64,000 bases of DNA from Novosphingobium marinum (GTDB lineage: Bacteria > Pseudomonadota > Alphaproteobacteria > Sphingomonadales > Sphingomonadaceae), in assembly GCF_013408095.1 (NCBI RefSeq), contig NZ_JACBZF010000001.1, positions 1 to 64,000 on the forward strand, read 5' to 3'. The position numbers and the translations under genes are program-made. The notes under the pieces were generated by a model. It worked only from the letters and a program-made list of their open reading frames with translations, made no database searches and was not told the DNA's origin. Positions 1 through 8,232 of this stretch are shown one piece after another (within the stretch, counting starts at the first letter, position 1; each line of letters opens with the position of its first letter).

Positions 1-267
1 GGCAAGGCGCCGCCTGTCGGCAACACCGTCGACATCGCCGATGCCAGCTACCGCAACTCGATCGGCGATCCCGAGCTCGCAACCTGGTGGACCGACCCCG
101 ACTTCGATCCCTCGCAGCCGGCATTCTACTACGTGCGCGTGCTCGAGATCCCGCGGCCGCGCTGGACGACCCACGACATGAAGTTCTTCGGCATCACGCT
201 GCCCGACCGCGTCCCCCGCACCGTGCAGGATCGCGCCTACAGCTCGCCCATCTGGTACAGGCCGTGA
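1..267 (+). CDS. DUF3604 protein, C-terminal fragment
   Basis: This is the last 88 codons of a gene that begins before the window, open in frame 1 from base 1 to a TGA at 265-267. The fragment holds the Trp-rich tail typical, as I recall, of DUF3604 proteins: a TWWTDPDFDP segment, then FYYVRVLEIPRPRW near residues 43-56, ending in a short SPIWYRP tail. DUF3604 proteins are usually exported, metal-binding PHP-like proteins of unknown role. The stop overlaps the GTG start of the next gene by four bases, so it is the first visible member of a three-gene operon with a PPIase and a HupE protein. Confidence 0.75.
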   Translation, partial: GKAPPVGNTVDIADASYRNSIGDPELATWWTDPDFDPSQPAFYYVRVLEIPRPRWTTHDMKFFGITLPDRVPRTVQDRAYSSPIWYRP

Positions 268-1142
268 ACCTGCTTCGCCGGATCGATCCCCTGTTCCAGT
301 TCCTGGGAGCGGGAGCCGTGCTGCTGCTCGCGCTGGGACTGACCGGGCCGTTCGGCGACGACGAACGCACGATCCGCGTCGACCGCGAAACGCTGGAGGC
401 CTATCTCGCGGCCGGCGGCGGCGAGGCACTGTCGACTGTCGCGAAGGCAGGCGGCAAGGTCTCGCTCGACAGCCTGACCGCCGAGCAGCGGCAGTTGCTT
501 GTCGATCGCTACGTCGAGGAGCAGGCGTTGTACCGCGAGGCTCGTGACTGGGGCCTGGACGAGAACGACATCGCGATCAGGCGGCGGCTCGGCCAGACCC
601 TGCGATTTGCGCTGCGGCCAGAGGCAGCGCAGGATCCGGGCGACAAGGTACTTCATGCCTTCTATCGCGACAATCTCGACAATTATCGCGAAGTCCCCGC
701 TGTCAGCTTCGAGCACGTCTTCTTCAGTTCGGAAAAACGTGGCCAGGAAGGCGCGCTTGCGGCGGCGCGAGCCGCTGGCGTGCGCGGCATCGGTGACTGG
801 CGGGCAGCGGGCGACCGCTTCGCCTACCAGCGCACTTACGTGAATGCCGGCGCGGCGGAAGTGAGTTCGCAGCTCGGAGAAGACTTCGGACGCGCGCTCG
901 GAAAGCTGCCTGTAATGCCGGACGGCTGGCAGGGTCCGATTGCGTCGAACGACGGATACCACCTCGTGCGCGTCATGCGCCGGTCAAAAGAGACGCTGCC
1001 GCCTTTCGACGAAATCCGCGCCGTCGTCCTCGACGACTGGCTGCGCGCCGATCGCGATGCAGCCCTCGAACAGGCGGTGGGCGAAATCGTGTCGAACTAC
1101 GATGCCGAGATAGAAACCGGCATCCTCGAAGGAGGCCGATGA
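264..1142 (+). CDS. Parvulin-type peptidyl-prolyl isomerase, membrane-anchored
   Basis: I read a 292-residue protein starting at GTG 264, which overlaps the DUF3604 stop as GTGA; the longer frame from 87 would run through the DUF3604 gene and is rejected. One hydrophobic segment near residues 12-27 suggests a signal anchor with the rest in the periplasm. Residues about 130-290 carry the SurA/PpiC-like region: the YREVPAVSFEHVFF strand, then a Gly-rich stretch and a DGYHLVRV strand. It probably helps fold an exported partner, perhaps the neighbouring DUF3604 or HupE protein. Its stop overlaps the HupE start as ATGA, so translation is coupled. The family call is firm; the client is unknown. Confidence 0.8.
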   Translation: MNLLRRIDPLFQFLGAGAVLLLALGLTGPFGDDERTIRVDRETLEAYLAAGGGEALSTVAKAGGKVSLDSLTAEQRQLLVDRYVEEQALYREARDWGLDENDIAIRRRLGQTLRFALRPEAAQDPGDKVLHAFYRDNLDNYREVPAVSFEHVFFSSEKRGQEGALAAARAAGVRGIGDWRAAGDRFAYQRTYVNAGAAEVSSQLGEDFGRALGKLPVMPDGWQGPIASNDGYHLVRVMRRSKETLPPFDEIRAVVLDDWLRADRDAALEQAVGEIVSNYDAEIETGILEGGR

Positions 1143-2134
1143 CCTGCCGGCTCTGCCTTTTCCTCGCGGCGGTCGCGGCCATCTTTGGCGCGACGTTCGC
1201 CGTGCCGGCGACGGCGCACGAGAACCTTCCGATCGTCGTTTCCCTGCAGGAGAGGGCGCCGGGCCAGTTCACGCTCGGTCATAGGCTTCCGGGCAACATC
1301 GATCCCGGCAAAGGGCCCGAAACGACCCTGGCCGCGCCCTGTCGCAAGCAGGCGCAAAGCGCGACGAGCACGCTTTATGCCTGTCCACCGGAATACCGGC
1401 CCGAAGCCATCGAGTTCGCCTGGCCCGGCGGCATGCCGTCGTCCTCGCTGCTGGTGCGCACTGCTTACCTCAACGGACAGGAGCACAGCCAGGTGGGTCC
1501 CTTGCCAGAAGGCCCGCTGCCGCTGCCCGAGACCGAGTCCGCCGGAAAGGTGCTCTCGGACTATTTCGTCATCGGCCTCGAACATATCCTGTTCGGCCTC
1601 GATCACCTGCTGTTCCTTGCCTGCCTCGTCATCATCTCTGGTACCGCGCGCCGCACCGTGGTGACGGTGACCGGGTTTACGCTCGGCCATGCGCTCACCA
1701 TCACGCTGGCATCGCTCGGCCTTGTCCACATGAACAGCGGCGCGACCGAGGTGTTGATCGCGCTCAGCATCGTCTTCCTTGCCGCCGAGATCGTGCGCGG
1801 CCGCCGCGACACGCTCGCCTGGCGCCATCCTGCTGTCGTCGCCACGATATTCGGGCTGCTGCACGGCATGGGCTTTGCGGGCGCGCTGGCCGAGATCGGG
1901 CTGGCGCAGACCGCCATCGCGCTTTCGCTCGTCGGGTTCAACCTGGGTGTCGAGGCGGGGCAGATGGTCTTCGTCTGCGCGATCTTCGCTGCCGTGGCGC
2001 TGTGGCGCAGGCGTGCGACCGATAGCACCGGCGGAGCGCCTGCGGGTCGACCGGTTCAGCTGGTCGCGGCCTACGGCGTCGGAATCCTGTCGGGCTACTG
2101 GGTGTGGGAACGGGGCCTGGGCCTGATGGCCTGA
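1139..2134 (+). CDS. HupE/UreJ family membrane protein
   Basis: This is a 331-residue protein with a cleavable signal (first about 25 residues ending AVPATAHE), a periplasmic domain to about residue 135, and then six or so membrane segments. The HupE signature is clear: HILFGLDHLLF near 147-157, a GFTLGHALTIT helix near 179-189, and a HGMGFAGAL segment near 242-250. The His-rich helices suggest Ni2+ or Co2+ permeation, as in the HupE/UreJ family, but the fused periplasmic domain marks the longer subgroup whose substrate is not established. It is the third gene of the DUF3604-PPIase-HupE operon. No hydrogenase or urease gene is nearby, so a nickel role is only a family-based guess. Confidence 0.8.
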   Translation: MTCRLCLFLAAVAAIFGATFAVPATAHENLPIVVSLQERAPGQFTLGHRLPGNIDPGKGPETTLAAPCRKQAQSATSTLYACPPEYRPEAIEFAWPGGMPSSSLLVRTAYLNGQEHSQVGPLPEGPLPLPETESAGKVLSDYFVIGLEHILFGLDHLLFLACLVIISGTARRTVVTVTGFTLGHALTITLASLGLVHMNSGATEVLIALSIVFLAAEIVRGRRDTLAWRHPAVVATIFGLLHGMGFAGALAEIGLAQTAIALSLVGFNLGVEAGQMVFVCAIFAAVALWRRRATDSTGGAPAGRPVQLVAAYGVGILSGYWVWERGLGLMA

Positions 2135-2169
2135 ACATTCGCAAACCCTTTCACTTGGAGAATATCGCA

Positions 2170-2946
2170 ATGAGCAAGCGCTTTGACGGCAAGGTGGTGA
2201 TCGTCACGGGTGCCGCGTCGGGGCTCGGCCTCGCCACGGCGGAGCGCCTCTCTTACGAGGGCGCAAGCCTCGTTCTCGTCGACATGCAGGAAGCCGGGGT
2301 GAATGCTCTGGCCGAGAGGCTGGCGAATAACGCGCCGGCCATCGCGGTGGTCGCGAACGTCGCGCTCGAGGAGGGCGTCGCGAAATATGTGAAGGCCTGC
2401 ATGGACGAATTCGGCCGGATCGACGGGTTCTTCAACAATGCCGGGGTCGAGGGACGCCAGAACCTGACCGAGGATTTCGGCAGCGAAGAATTTCATCGCG
2501 TTGTCTCGATCAACCTCGACGGCGTGTTCTTCGGCATGGCCGCCGTACTGAAAATCATGCGAGAGCAAGGCGGCGGCGCTATCCTGAATACCGCCTCGGT
2601 CGGCGGCATTCGCGGGGTCGGTAACCAGTCCGGATACGCGGCGAGCAAGCACGGCGTCGTCGGCCTGACCCGCAACAGCGCGGTCGAATACGGCCAGTAC
2701 GGGGTGCAGATCAATGCCATTGCGCCCGGCGCGATCATGACGGCGATGGTCGAAGGCTCACTCAGGCAGATCGGCGGCGAAGACTGGGAGAAGGTCGGGC
2801 AGGACTTCGTGCAGCCAAACCCGATGAAGCGGTTCGGACGGCCCGAGGAAGTCGCCGCGCTCGCGGCATTCCTGCTGTCGGGAGAAGCACCGTTCATCAA
2901 TGGGGCGACCATCCCCATCGATGGCGGGCAATCCTACAAGTACTGA
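2170..2946 (+). CDS. SDR family NAD(P)-dependent oxidoreductase
   Basis: This is a classical short-chain dehydrogenase of 258 residues, the usual length. The cofactor motif TGAASGLG is near residues 12-19, NNAG near 89-92, the catalytic Ser in the TASVGG segment, and the YAASK pair near 157-161. The C-terminal PIDGGQSYKY tail is standard. An in-frame extension to 2104 is ignored, because ATG 2170 follows a TTGGAG-like ribosome site and the extension overlaps the HupE gene. It stands 35 bases after HupE and could be co-transcribed. It oxidises an alcohol or reduces a ketone; the substrate cannot be told. Confidence 0.85.
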   Translation: MSKRFDGKVVIVTGAASGLGLATAERLSYEGASLVLVDMQEAGVNALAERLANNAPAIAVVANVALEEGVAKYVKACMDEFGRIDGFFNNAGVEGRQNLTEDFGSEEFHRVVSINLDGVFFGMAAVLKIMREQGGGAILNTASVGGIRGVGNQSGYAASKHGVVGLTRNSAVEYGQYGVQINAIAPGAIMTAMVEGSLRQIGGEDWEKVGQDFVQPNPMKRFGRPEEVAALAAFLLSGEAPFINGATIPIDGGQSYKY

Positions 2947-2965
2947 ACAAGGCGCAACCCGGCTC

Positions 2966-4150
2966 TCAGAGCGCCATTCCGGCGGCCCATCCACTCGCCC
3001 AGGCCCACTGGAAATTGTAGCCGCCGAGCCAGCCCGTTACGTCCACCGCTTCGCCGATGGCGTACAGGCCCGGCACCCGCCTTGCTTCCATCGTCTTCGA
3101 AGAAAGCTCGGCGGTGCTGATGCCGCCGACCGTGACTTCGGCCTTGGCAAAGCCCTCGGTTCCGTTCGGAGCGAACTGCCAGTTGCCGAGACGCTGCCCG
3201 GCCTCGCGCAAATGCCGGTCGGGAATGTCTGCAAGCGTCCCGGACAAGCCGATGCGATCGGCGAGCGCGGTAGCGAGGCGATCGGGGAGCCGTTCCCTGA
3301 GGAGGGCGTTGGGTGTCCGTTTCGGCGCGGATCGCTTCGCCTCGACGAGCCAGTCGGCATCCGATCCGGGCAGGAAATCGACCGCGACCCGCTGGCCGTG
3401 CCGCCAGTAGGACGAGACCTGTAGGATCGCGGGACCCGAAAGACCGCGATGCGTGAACAGCGCAGCTTCGCGGAAGGCCACCTTGCCGACACTGGCGACG
3501 ACATCGGTCGCCACTCCCGAGAGATCGCGAAACAGCGCTTCCTCGCCGCCGAGAGTGAGCGGTACGAGGGCGGGGCGAGGCTCGACAACCTTCAGCCCGA
3601 ATTGCCGCGCCAGGTCGTACGCCTGCCCGGTTGCGCCCATCCTGGGGATCGAGGGACCGCCTGTCGCGATAACGAGAGCGGGTGCCTCGACGACACGGTC
3701 CTGCGTGCTCACCCGGAAGCGGCCATCGGCGTGCGAAACTCCAGTAACGTCCTGGCCGGTGACGATGGAGCCTCCCGACCCGGCGACCACGTCGAGAAGC
3801 ATGTCGACGATCTGCCGCGCAGACCCGTCGCAGAACAGCTGGCCCAGCGTCTTTTCGTGCCAGGCGATGCCGTATGCATCGACGAGAGCCATGAAATTCT
3901 CTGGCCGGTAGCGGTTCAGCGCCGACTTTGCGAAGTGAGGGTTTGCCGAGATGTAGTTTGCCGCGGTGGCATGGATATTGGTGAAATTGCAGCGCCCGCC
4001 GCCCGAAATCAGGATCTTCCTGCCCGGTTTCTCGGCCCGTTCGATGACGAGGACGCGCTGACCGCGCTTGCCGGCCACCGCCGCGCACATCAGGCCTGCG
4101 GCACCTCCACCGAGGACAACTGCATCAAGGCTCTCGATTCGTTCCCGCAT
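2966..4150 (-). CDS. BaiN/HI0933-type FAD flavoprotein
   Basis: This is a 394-residue NAD(P)/FAD-dependent oxidoreductase of the BaiN/HI0933 (YhiN) family. It shows the N-terminal VVLGGGAAGLMCA dinucleotide motif, the family mark GRKILISGGGRCNFTN near residues 44-59, a central ATGGPS motif, and a C-terminal GEAVDVTGWLGGYNFQWA block that closes the FAD site. In gut bacteria BaiN acts in bile-acid reduction, but most members have no proven substrate. It ends 19 bases from the convergent SDR and stands alone on the minus strand, 91 bases downstream of the bicarbonate-transport operon. The family assignment is strong and the function open. Confidence 0.85.
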   Translation of the reverse strand: MRERIESLDAVVLGGGAAGLMCAAVAGKRGQRVLVIERAEKPGRKILISGGGRCNFTNIHATAANYISANPHFAKSALNRYRPENFMALVDAYGIAWHEKTLGQLFCDGSARQIVDMLLDVVAGSGGSIVTGQDVTGVSHADGRFRVSTQDRVVEAPALVIATGGPSIPRMGATGQAYDLARQFGLKVVEPRPALVPLTLGGEEALFRDLSGVATDVVASVGKVAFREAALFTHRGLSGPAILQVSSYWRHGQRVAVDFLPGSDADWLVEAKRSAPKRTPNALLRERLPDRLATALADRIGLSGTLADIPDRHLREAGQRLGNWQFAPNGTEGFAKAEVTVGGISTAELSSKTMEARRVPGLYAIGEAVDVTGWLGGYNFQWAWASGWAAGMAL

Positions 4151-4164
4151 GCAATATCTCGCAA

Positions 4165-4182
4165 CCGCCGTTCGAGCGGCGG
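4165..4182 (-). terminator. Small GC hairpin after the sbtAB-like operon
   Basis: Arms CCGCCG and CGGCGG flank a six-base loop in the 91-base gap between the PII-like gene and the flavoprotein. There is no T-tract on the minus strand. It may attenuate read-through from the bicarbonate operon, but could equally be chance in GC-rich DNA. Confidence 0.3.
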
Positions 4183-4241
4183 CGGGTAGCAGGTTTACCC
4201 GGCTCAGGCACGCGCTGCGGGCTGGCCCCGGGTGGGGTCCA

Positions 4242-4553
4242 TCAGAAACGTTCGGGCCGCACGACGTCCACCGGCGAGCGCAGGACGATCAGTCCGTGGC
4301 TTTCCAGCAAAGGTTCGATGGCCTGGACGAATCGCGATGCGCTCTCGCTGTTGGCGATGGTCAGGAAGATGTACTTCGCGGTGGCGCCGCTGAGCAAGTC
4401 TTCGGACCATTCGCCGTCGCGACCCCTGCCGCTTTCGGTGCGGATGAGCGTGTGCCCGGTGATGCCCGATGCGAGCGCTATCTCCGCCAGTTTCGGTGCG
4501 AGTGGCGCATCGACCAGCACCTCGATCCGCTCGCGCCGGGTCATTTCGATCAT
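4242..4553 (-). CDS. PII-like/SbtB-like small regulatory protein
   Basis: This 103-residue protein starts at ATG 4553, overlapping the stop of the upstream permease gene as ATGA, so the two are translationally coupled. Its size, the alternating strand/helix pattern and a Gly/Arg-rich loop near residues 40-50 (SGRGRDGEW) followed by a long hydrophobic strand (AKYIFLTIA) fit the ferredoxin-like PII fold. In cyanobacteria SbtB is encoded beside the bicarbonate transporter SbtA and binds adenyl nucleotides to block it. Position next to an SbtA homologue supports the same role here. Sequence alone cannot show which nucleotide binds; a DUF3240-like copper-tolerance protein is the main alternative. 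Confidence 0.65.
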   Translation of the reverse strand: MIEMTRRERIEVLVDAPLAPKLAEIALASGITGHTLIRTESGRGRDGEWSEDLLSGATAKYIFLTIANSESASRFVQAIEPLLESHGLIVLRSPVDVVRPERF

Positions 4554-5512
4554 GGTTGTGCTCCCAGCAGTTCGGCCAATGCCCGGAAGAGGGGTATGCC
4601 GACCACGATGTTGAAGGGAAATGTCACCCCGAGCGACATCGCAAGATACAGCCCGGCATCGGCCTGCGGTAACGATAGTCGCATGGCGGCCGGAACCGCG
4701 ATGTAGGAGGCGCTCGCGGCGAGTATGCCCAATGCCGCGCTCGACGGCGTATCGAGACCGATCGCGGTTCCCGCCAGTACCCCTATCGTACCGTTCACGA
4801 TCGGAAAAAGGACAGCGAGGGCGGCGAGGCGAAGCGTGAGCGACCTCGTCTTGAGTATTCGCCGCATCGCGATCAGGCCCATGTCGAGAAGGAAAAGGCA
4901 GAGCACGCCGGTGAACCCGGCCTTGAAAAGTGGCGATATGGGTTCGAACCCGTCTTCACCGATGACCATCCCTATCGCGAAGCTGCCCAGCAGCAGGACG
5001 ACGGAGCCGTTGAACAGGACTTCCCGGAGCAGGTCTCGCGAGAACAGCGAGCCGCCCTCGCGTCGTGCGATGAGCAGCCCCGAAAGGATCGCGGGCGTCT
5101 CCATCATTGCCAGCACGGCTACCATGAAGCCTGCTATGATGAAGCCGGTGTCCGAATAGACCTGGCTGGCGGTCACGAACGTCACAACACTGACCGATCC
5201 GTAGTGCGCGGCGACGGCCCCGGTATTGGTGCGATCGAGCCCGCCGAACCGCGCCAGCGCGGGAGCGACGAGGAAAGGGATCGCAGCGCTGAGTACCAGT
5301 CCCGCCGCCAATGCGGAGAGAAGTTCGGGCCCGACCCCAGCCCTGGCCACCTCGACGCCGCCCTTCAGGCCTATGGCCGCCATCAAGTATAGCGACAGTC
5401 CCTTGGCAATTGTTTCCGGTACGGACAGATCCGAACGGGCCGCTGCGGCCAGCGCTCCAAGTACGAAGAACAGCACCGGCGCGGACAGGAGCGTGGTGGT
5501 AAGCTGGTCCAT
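4550..5512 (-). CDS. sbtA: SbtA-type sodium-dependent bicarbonate permease
   Basis: This is a 320-residue inner-membrane protein with about ten hydrophobic segments. It matches the SbtA/DUF897 family: the N-terminal SAPVLFFVLG helix, the AIGLKGG motif near residues 45-51, and an AAHYGSVSVVTFV segment near 100-112 that is characteristic. Known members are high-affinity Na+/HCO3- symporters of cyanobacterial inner membranes. The gene begins two bases after the DUF2490 stop and overlaps the PII-like gene by four bases. Carbonic anhydrase and a Na+/H+ antiporter in the same operon fit a Na+-driven bicarbonate uptake role. The family call is firm; the transported ion in this organism is inferred. 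Confidence 0.85.
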   Translation of the reverse strand: MDQLTTTLLSAPVLFFVLGALAAAARSDLSVPETIAKGLSLYLMAAIGLKGGVEVARAGVGPELLSALAAGLVLSAAIPFLVAPALARFGGLDRTNTGAVAAHYGSVSVVTFVTASQVYSDTGFIIAGFMVAVLAMMETPAILSGLLIARREGGSLFSRDLLREVLFNGSVVLLLGSFAIGMVIGEDGFEPISPLFKAGFTGVLCLFLLDMGLIAMRRILKTRSLTLRLAALAVLFPIVNGTIGVLAGTAIGLDTPSSAALGILAASASYIAVPAAMRLSLPQADAGLYLAMSLGVTFPFNIVVGIPLFRALAELLGAQP

Positions 5513-5514
5513 GC

Positions 5515-6171
5515 TCAGAACGCAGCCTCGATGATCAGAAGCGGAGCGTGGGCGATCTCGTCAGGCCCGCCGTCCTCGAAATCCTGCTGCCTAAGATATG
5601 CAAGACCCAACTGGAAGCGGTCCGAGATCGCATGCGACACCCCGATCTGCGTGCGCAACCCGGTGAGCCCGTCGCTGCCGCCCGGTCGCGTGCTCGCCAG
5701 GGTCAGAAACAGTTCCGCGTCGGCCTTGCCGGACCAACGACCGGCCTCGTCAAGCGGCACTCCGATCCCGAGGCGCGGCCTCAGGCGAAGACCCACGCGA
5801 CCTGCATTGTCGACGAACCGTTGCTCCAGGCGAAGTCGGGTCCGTAATATGCCATGCCTGGTCGACATTTGCTGCATCGCGCGGGTTTCGTCGTTCCCGC
5901 CATCGTTCTCGCGCCGCTCGATGGCAACGGCGAGCGTTGCACTCGGCGTGACCGTCTGGCTCAGCCATAACCGGGCGAAATAGGTGTCCACCCGCCCGTC
6001 GGATGAGCTGCGGAACCGTTGCGCGGTTTCGATCTCGACTGCCGTATCATCGTCGATCCCGATGGCTGTGGAAGGGTTGAGCCAAAGCTCAAAGGCCTCG
6101 TTGGCGGCAGTGGCGGGACTGGCGACGAGCGCGCACGCGGTCGCCGCCGCCATTCCTGCAATCCGTCTCAT
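5515..6171 (-). CDS. DUF2490 family exported protein
   Basis: This is a 218-residue protein with a typical signal peptide (first 22 residues ending SPATAA), then alternating polar/hydrophobic strands rich in Arg and aromatic residues, ending in an aromatic Phe. This pattern suggests an outer-membrane beta barrel. The FELWLNPSTAIGI opening and the DTYFARLWLSQ segment match DUF2490. The start overlaps the carbonic anhydrase stop as ATGA and the gene ends two bases before sbtA, so it belongs to the inorganic-carbon operon. No DUF2490 protein has a firmly known function to my knowledge; an outer-membrane pore or assembly role for this unit is only inference. Confidence 0.7.
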   Translation of the reverse strand: MRRIAGMAAATACALVASPATAANEAFELWLNPSTAIGIDDDTAVEIETAQRFRSSSDGRVDTYFARLWLSQTVTPSATLAVAIERRENDGGNDETRAMQQMSTRHGILRTRLRLEQRFVDNAGRVGLRLRPRLGIGVPLDEAGRWSGKADAELFLTLASTRPGGSDGLTGLRTQIGVSHAISDRFQLGLAYLRQQDFEDGGPDEIAHAPLLIIEAAF

Positions 6172-6908
6172 TCCGCGGGCGCGACCAGAAGCCGTTTACC
6201 CAGGGGCTGCAACGATCGGGCGGTTGGGCCCAGCGCTTCGCGCAGCGTTGCGATTTGCTGCGCGCTCGCCTCGACCGGTTCGTCGGCGACGTGCCAGTTC
6301 ACGCCTTCGCTGCAAGGCGGCGTGGTAAGCGAGCCCATGTAGCGGTAAACCGAGAGATCGTCGGGGATCATCGTATCGAGGTCGAAAGTGACGGGCGCGC
6401 CGTTGCCGTTGCCGTGAGCTGCGAGTATGCGCGCGAGACCTTCGTTGGCCTCTCCTTCCTCGAACATTACGCCAAGCACGCCGAGACGACCGCCGTCGGT
6501 GGCGTGGACGAAATGGGCGGTCAGCGGAAAGCGTCTTCCGTCGACGGCGTGTTCCGAGGGCGTGTGGAAATGGACCTGGAGCAGGTTGAAGGCGGTGCCG
6601 CCCGAATTCATGCCCTTGCCCTGCCCGGGCGCGAAATTAACCTGGACCAGCTCATCGGCGAGGGCAAGGCTGCCCGAAGCGACGCCGAAGTTCGTGGTCA
6701 CTTCGATATCTCCGCGCGCATTCGCGCTTCCGAGGTCGATGGGCGACTGGGAAAGCCCGGCATCGCACAGCGCATAGTCGCTGTTCTTCAGCGCCCACCT
6801 TTCCGGCGTCTCACCGTCGCCGAAATTCCAGTCCTTTTCTGCTGCGAGGGCAGGTGCAGCCATCAAGACAGTCGCGATTCCCAGACACAAACCTTTATGG
6901 ATCATCAT
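6168..6908 (-). CDS. Exported alpha-class carbonic anhydrase
   Basis: This 246-residue enzyme interconverts CO2 and bicarbonate in the periplasm. A signal peptide spans about residues 1-23, cut near PALAA. Zinc ligands are visible as the HxH pair (H113, H115) in QVHFHTPSEH and H132 in LTAHFVH; the SQSPIDL segment and the LTTPPCSEGV block complete the alpha-class signature. Two Cys (C48 and the one in PPC) probably form the disulfide seen in bacterial members. I chose ATG 6908; an upstream TTG at 6926 is possible but has no better ribosome site. The stop overlaps the DUF2490 start. It would supply bicarbonate to the SbtA permease or trap leaking CO2. Confidence 0.93.
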   Translation of the reverse strand: MMIHKGLCLGIATVLMAAPALAAEKDWNFGDGETPERWALKNSDYALCDAGLSQSPIDLGSANARGDIEVTTNFGVASGSLALADELVQVNFAPGQGKGMNSGGTAFNLLQVHFHTPSEHAVDGRRFPLTAHFVHATDGGRLGVLGVMFEEGEANEGLARILAAHGNGNGAPVTFDLDTMIPDDLSVYRYMGSLTTPPCSEGVNWHVADEPVEASAQQIATLREALGPTARSLQPLGKRLLVAPAE

Positions 6909-6935
6909 CTTATTTACTATTCCCAAGATTTCGCA

Positions 6936-8159
6936 TCACCTGATTGGAACTGTAACGCCCTCTTCGCCGCGAGAGGCGCTGTCGGGGGCTGGCGTCCGGC
7001 TCGCGCCTGCCAGGACGGTCAGTCCGACGAGGGCCGAAATGATCGATCCGGTCAGCACACCCATCTTGACCGCGTCGATCTGCGCCGGGTCGACGAAGGC
7101 GAGGCCGCCGATGAACAGGCTCATCGTGAAACCGATGCCGGCAAGGCATGACAGGCCGTAGACGTGGCGCCAGCCTACCTGCGGCGGCAGGCTGGCGATC
7201 CCGAACCGGACGGCGAGCCAGCAGGATCCGAAGATGCCTAGTTGCTTGCCCAGTACGAGACCCGCCGCGATCCCCAGAGACAGCGGAGCGAACAACGCTT
7301 CGGCCCCGGCTCCTGCGAACGAGACGCCGGCATTGGCGAAGGCGAAGATCGGCAGGACGAGGAATGCGACCCAGGGGTGCAGAGCGTGCTCGAGACGCTC
7401 GAGCGGGCGCTCGTCTCCGGCTGCGATCGGAACGAACAGCGCCGTCAGCACGCCTGCAAGGGTGGCGTGAACCCCGGACTTGAGCACCAGGACCCAGAGG
7501 ATCGCGCCGAAGATGAAGTAGGGAATCGACCTCGCGACACCGAGCTTGTTGAGCGCAAGCATCGCGAGGGCGGGAACCAGTGCGAGGGCGAGCGCCATCA
7601 GGTTCATGTTTTCTGTGTAGAACAAGGCGATGATCGCGATTGCTCCGATGTCGTCGATGATGGCGATGGCCAGCAGGAGCGCCTTCAGGGCGACGGGGAC
7701 CCGCGATCCGAGCAGAGCCAGCAGGCCGAGTGCAAAGGCGATGTCGGTTGCCGCAGGTATCGCACATCCGCGAATGTTCGCCGGTTCGCCGGCGTTGATC
7801 GCGACGAAGACCAGGGCAGGGACCGCCATTCCTCCGATCGCCGCGAAGACGGGCAGCGACGCCTGCTGCCAGCTGCGCAACTGGCCGGTCAGGATTTCGC
7901 GCTTCACTTCCAGACCGATGAGGAAGAAGAAAAGCGCCATCAGGCCATCGTTGATCCACAGCAGCAGCGGCTTGTCGATCGAGACGAGCGATCCAGCGGC
8001 AAAGGATACGGGCGTGTCGAGGAGACCGGAGTAGGCGCCGAAAAACCCGGAATTCGCCACTACCAGAGCGGCAGCGGCAGCGACCATCAGAACGATGCCG
8101 CCCGCGCTTTCGCTGGCGATGAAGTCGCGCAGGCTCTTGATGGCACTGGTTTCGGTCAT
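6936..8159 (-). CDS. nhaA: NhaA-type Na+/H+ antiporter
   Basis: This is a 407-residue inner-membrane antiporter, close to the usual 390-400. The PAATDIAFALG motif places an Asp at 139 and the AIIDDIGAIAI motif places the Asp pair at 169-170, matching the three Asp of E. coli NhaA that carry Na+ and H+. It expels Na+ in exchange for protons. Only 27 bases separate its stop from the carbonic anhydrase start, so it heads the SbtA operon. Maintaining the Na+ gradient that an SbtA symporter needs is the simplest reason for the linkage. A hydrophilic tail ends at VPIR. Confidence 0.95.
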   Translation of the reverse strand: MTETSAIKSLRDFIASESAGGIVLMVAAAAALVVANSGFFGAYSGLLDTPVSFAAGSLVSIDKPLLLWINDGLMALFFFLIGLEVKREILTGQLRSWQQASLPVFAAIGGMAVPALVFVAINAGEPANIRGCAIPAATDIAFALGLLALLGSRVPVALKALLLAIAIIDDIGAIAIIALFYTENMNLMALALALVPALAMLALNKLGVARSIPYFIFGAILWVLVLKSGVHATLAGVLTALFVPIAAGDERPLERLEHALHPWVAFLVLPIFAFANAGVSFAGAGAEALFAPLSLGIAAGLVLGKQLGIFGSCWLAVRFGIASLPPQVGWRHVYGLSCLAGIGFTMSLFIGGLAFVDPAQIDAVKMGVLTGSIISALVGLTVLAGASRTPAPDSASRGEEGVTVPIR

Positions 8160-8232
8160 GAAGACTCCGGTTTGATCGAAAGGCGGCGGCCACCAGGGGA
8201 CCAGCGATGGGACCGCCGCAGGAATGCAGGCA

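Noticed and set aside
1097..2170. A 357-codon minus-strand frame across the HupE gene.
   Set aside because: The plus-strand HupE protein has signal peptide and family motifs; the minus product is rich in charged, low-complexity residues with no domain.
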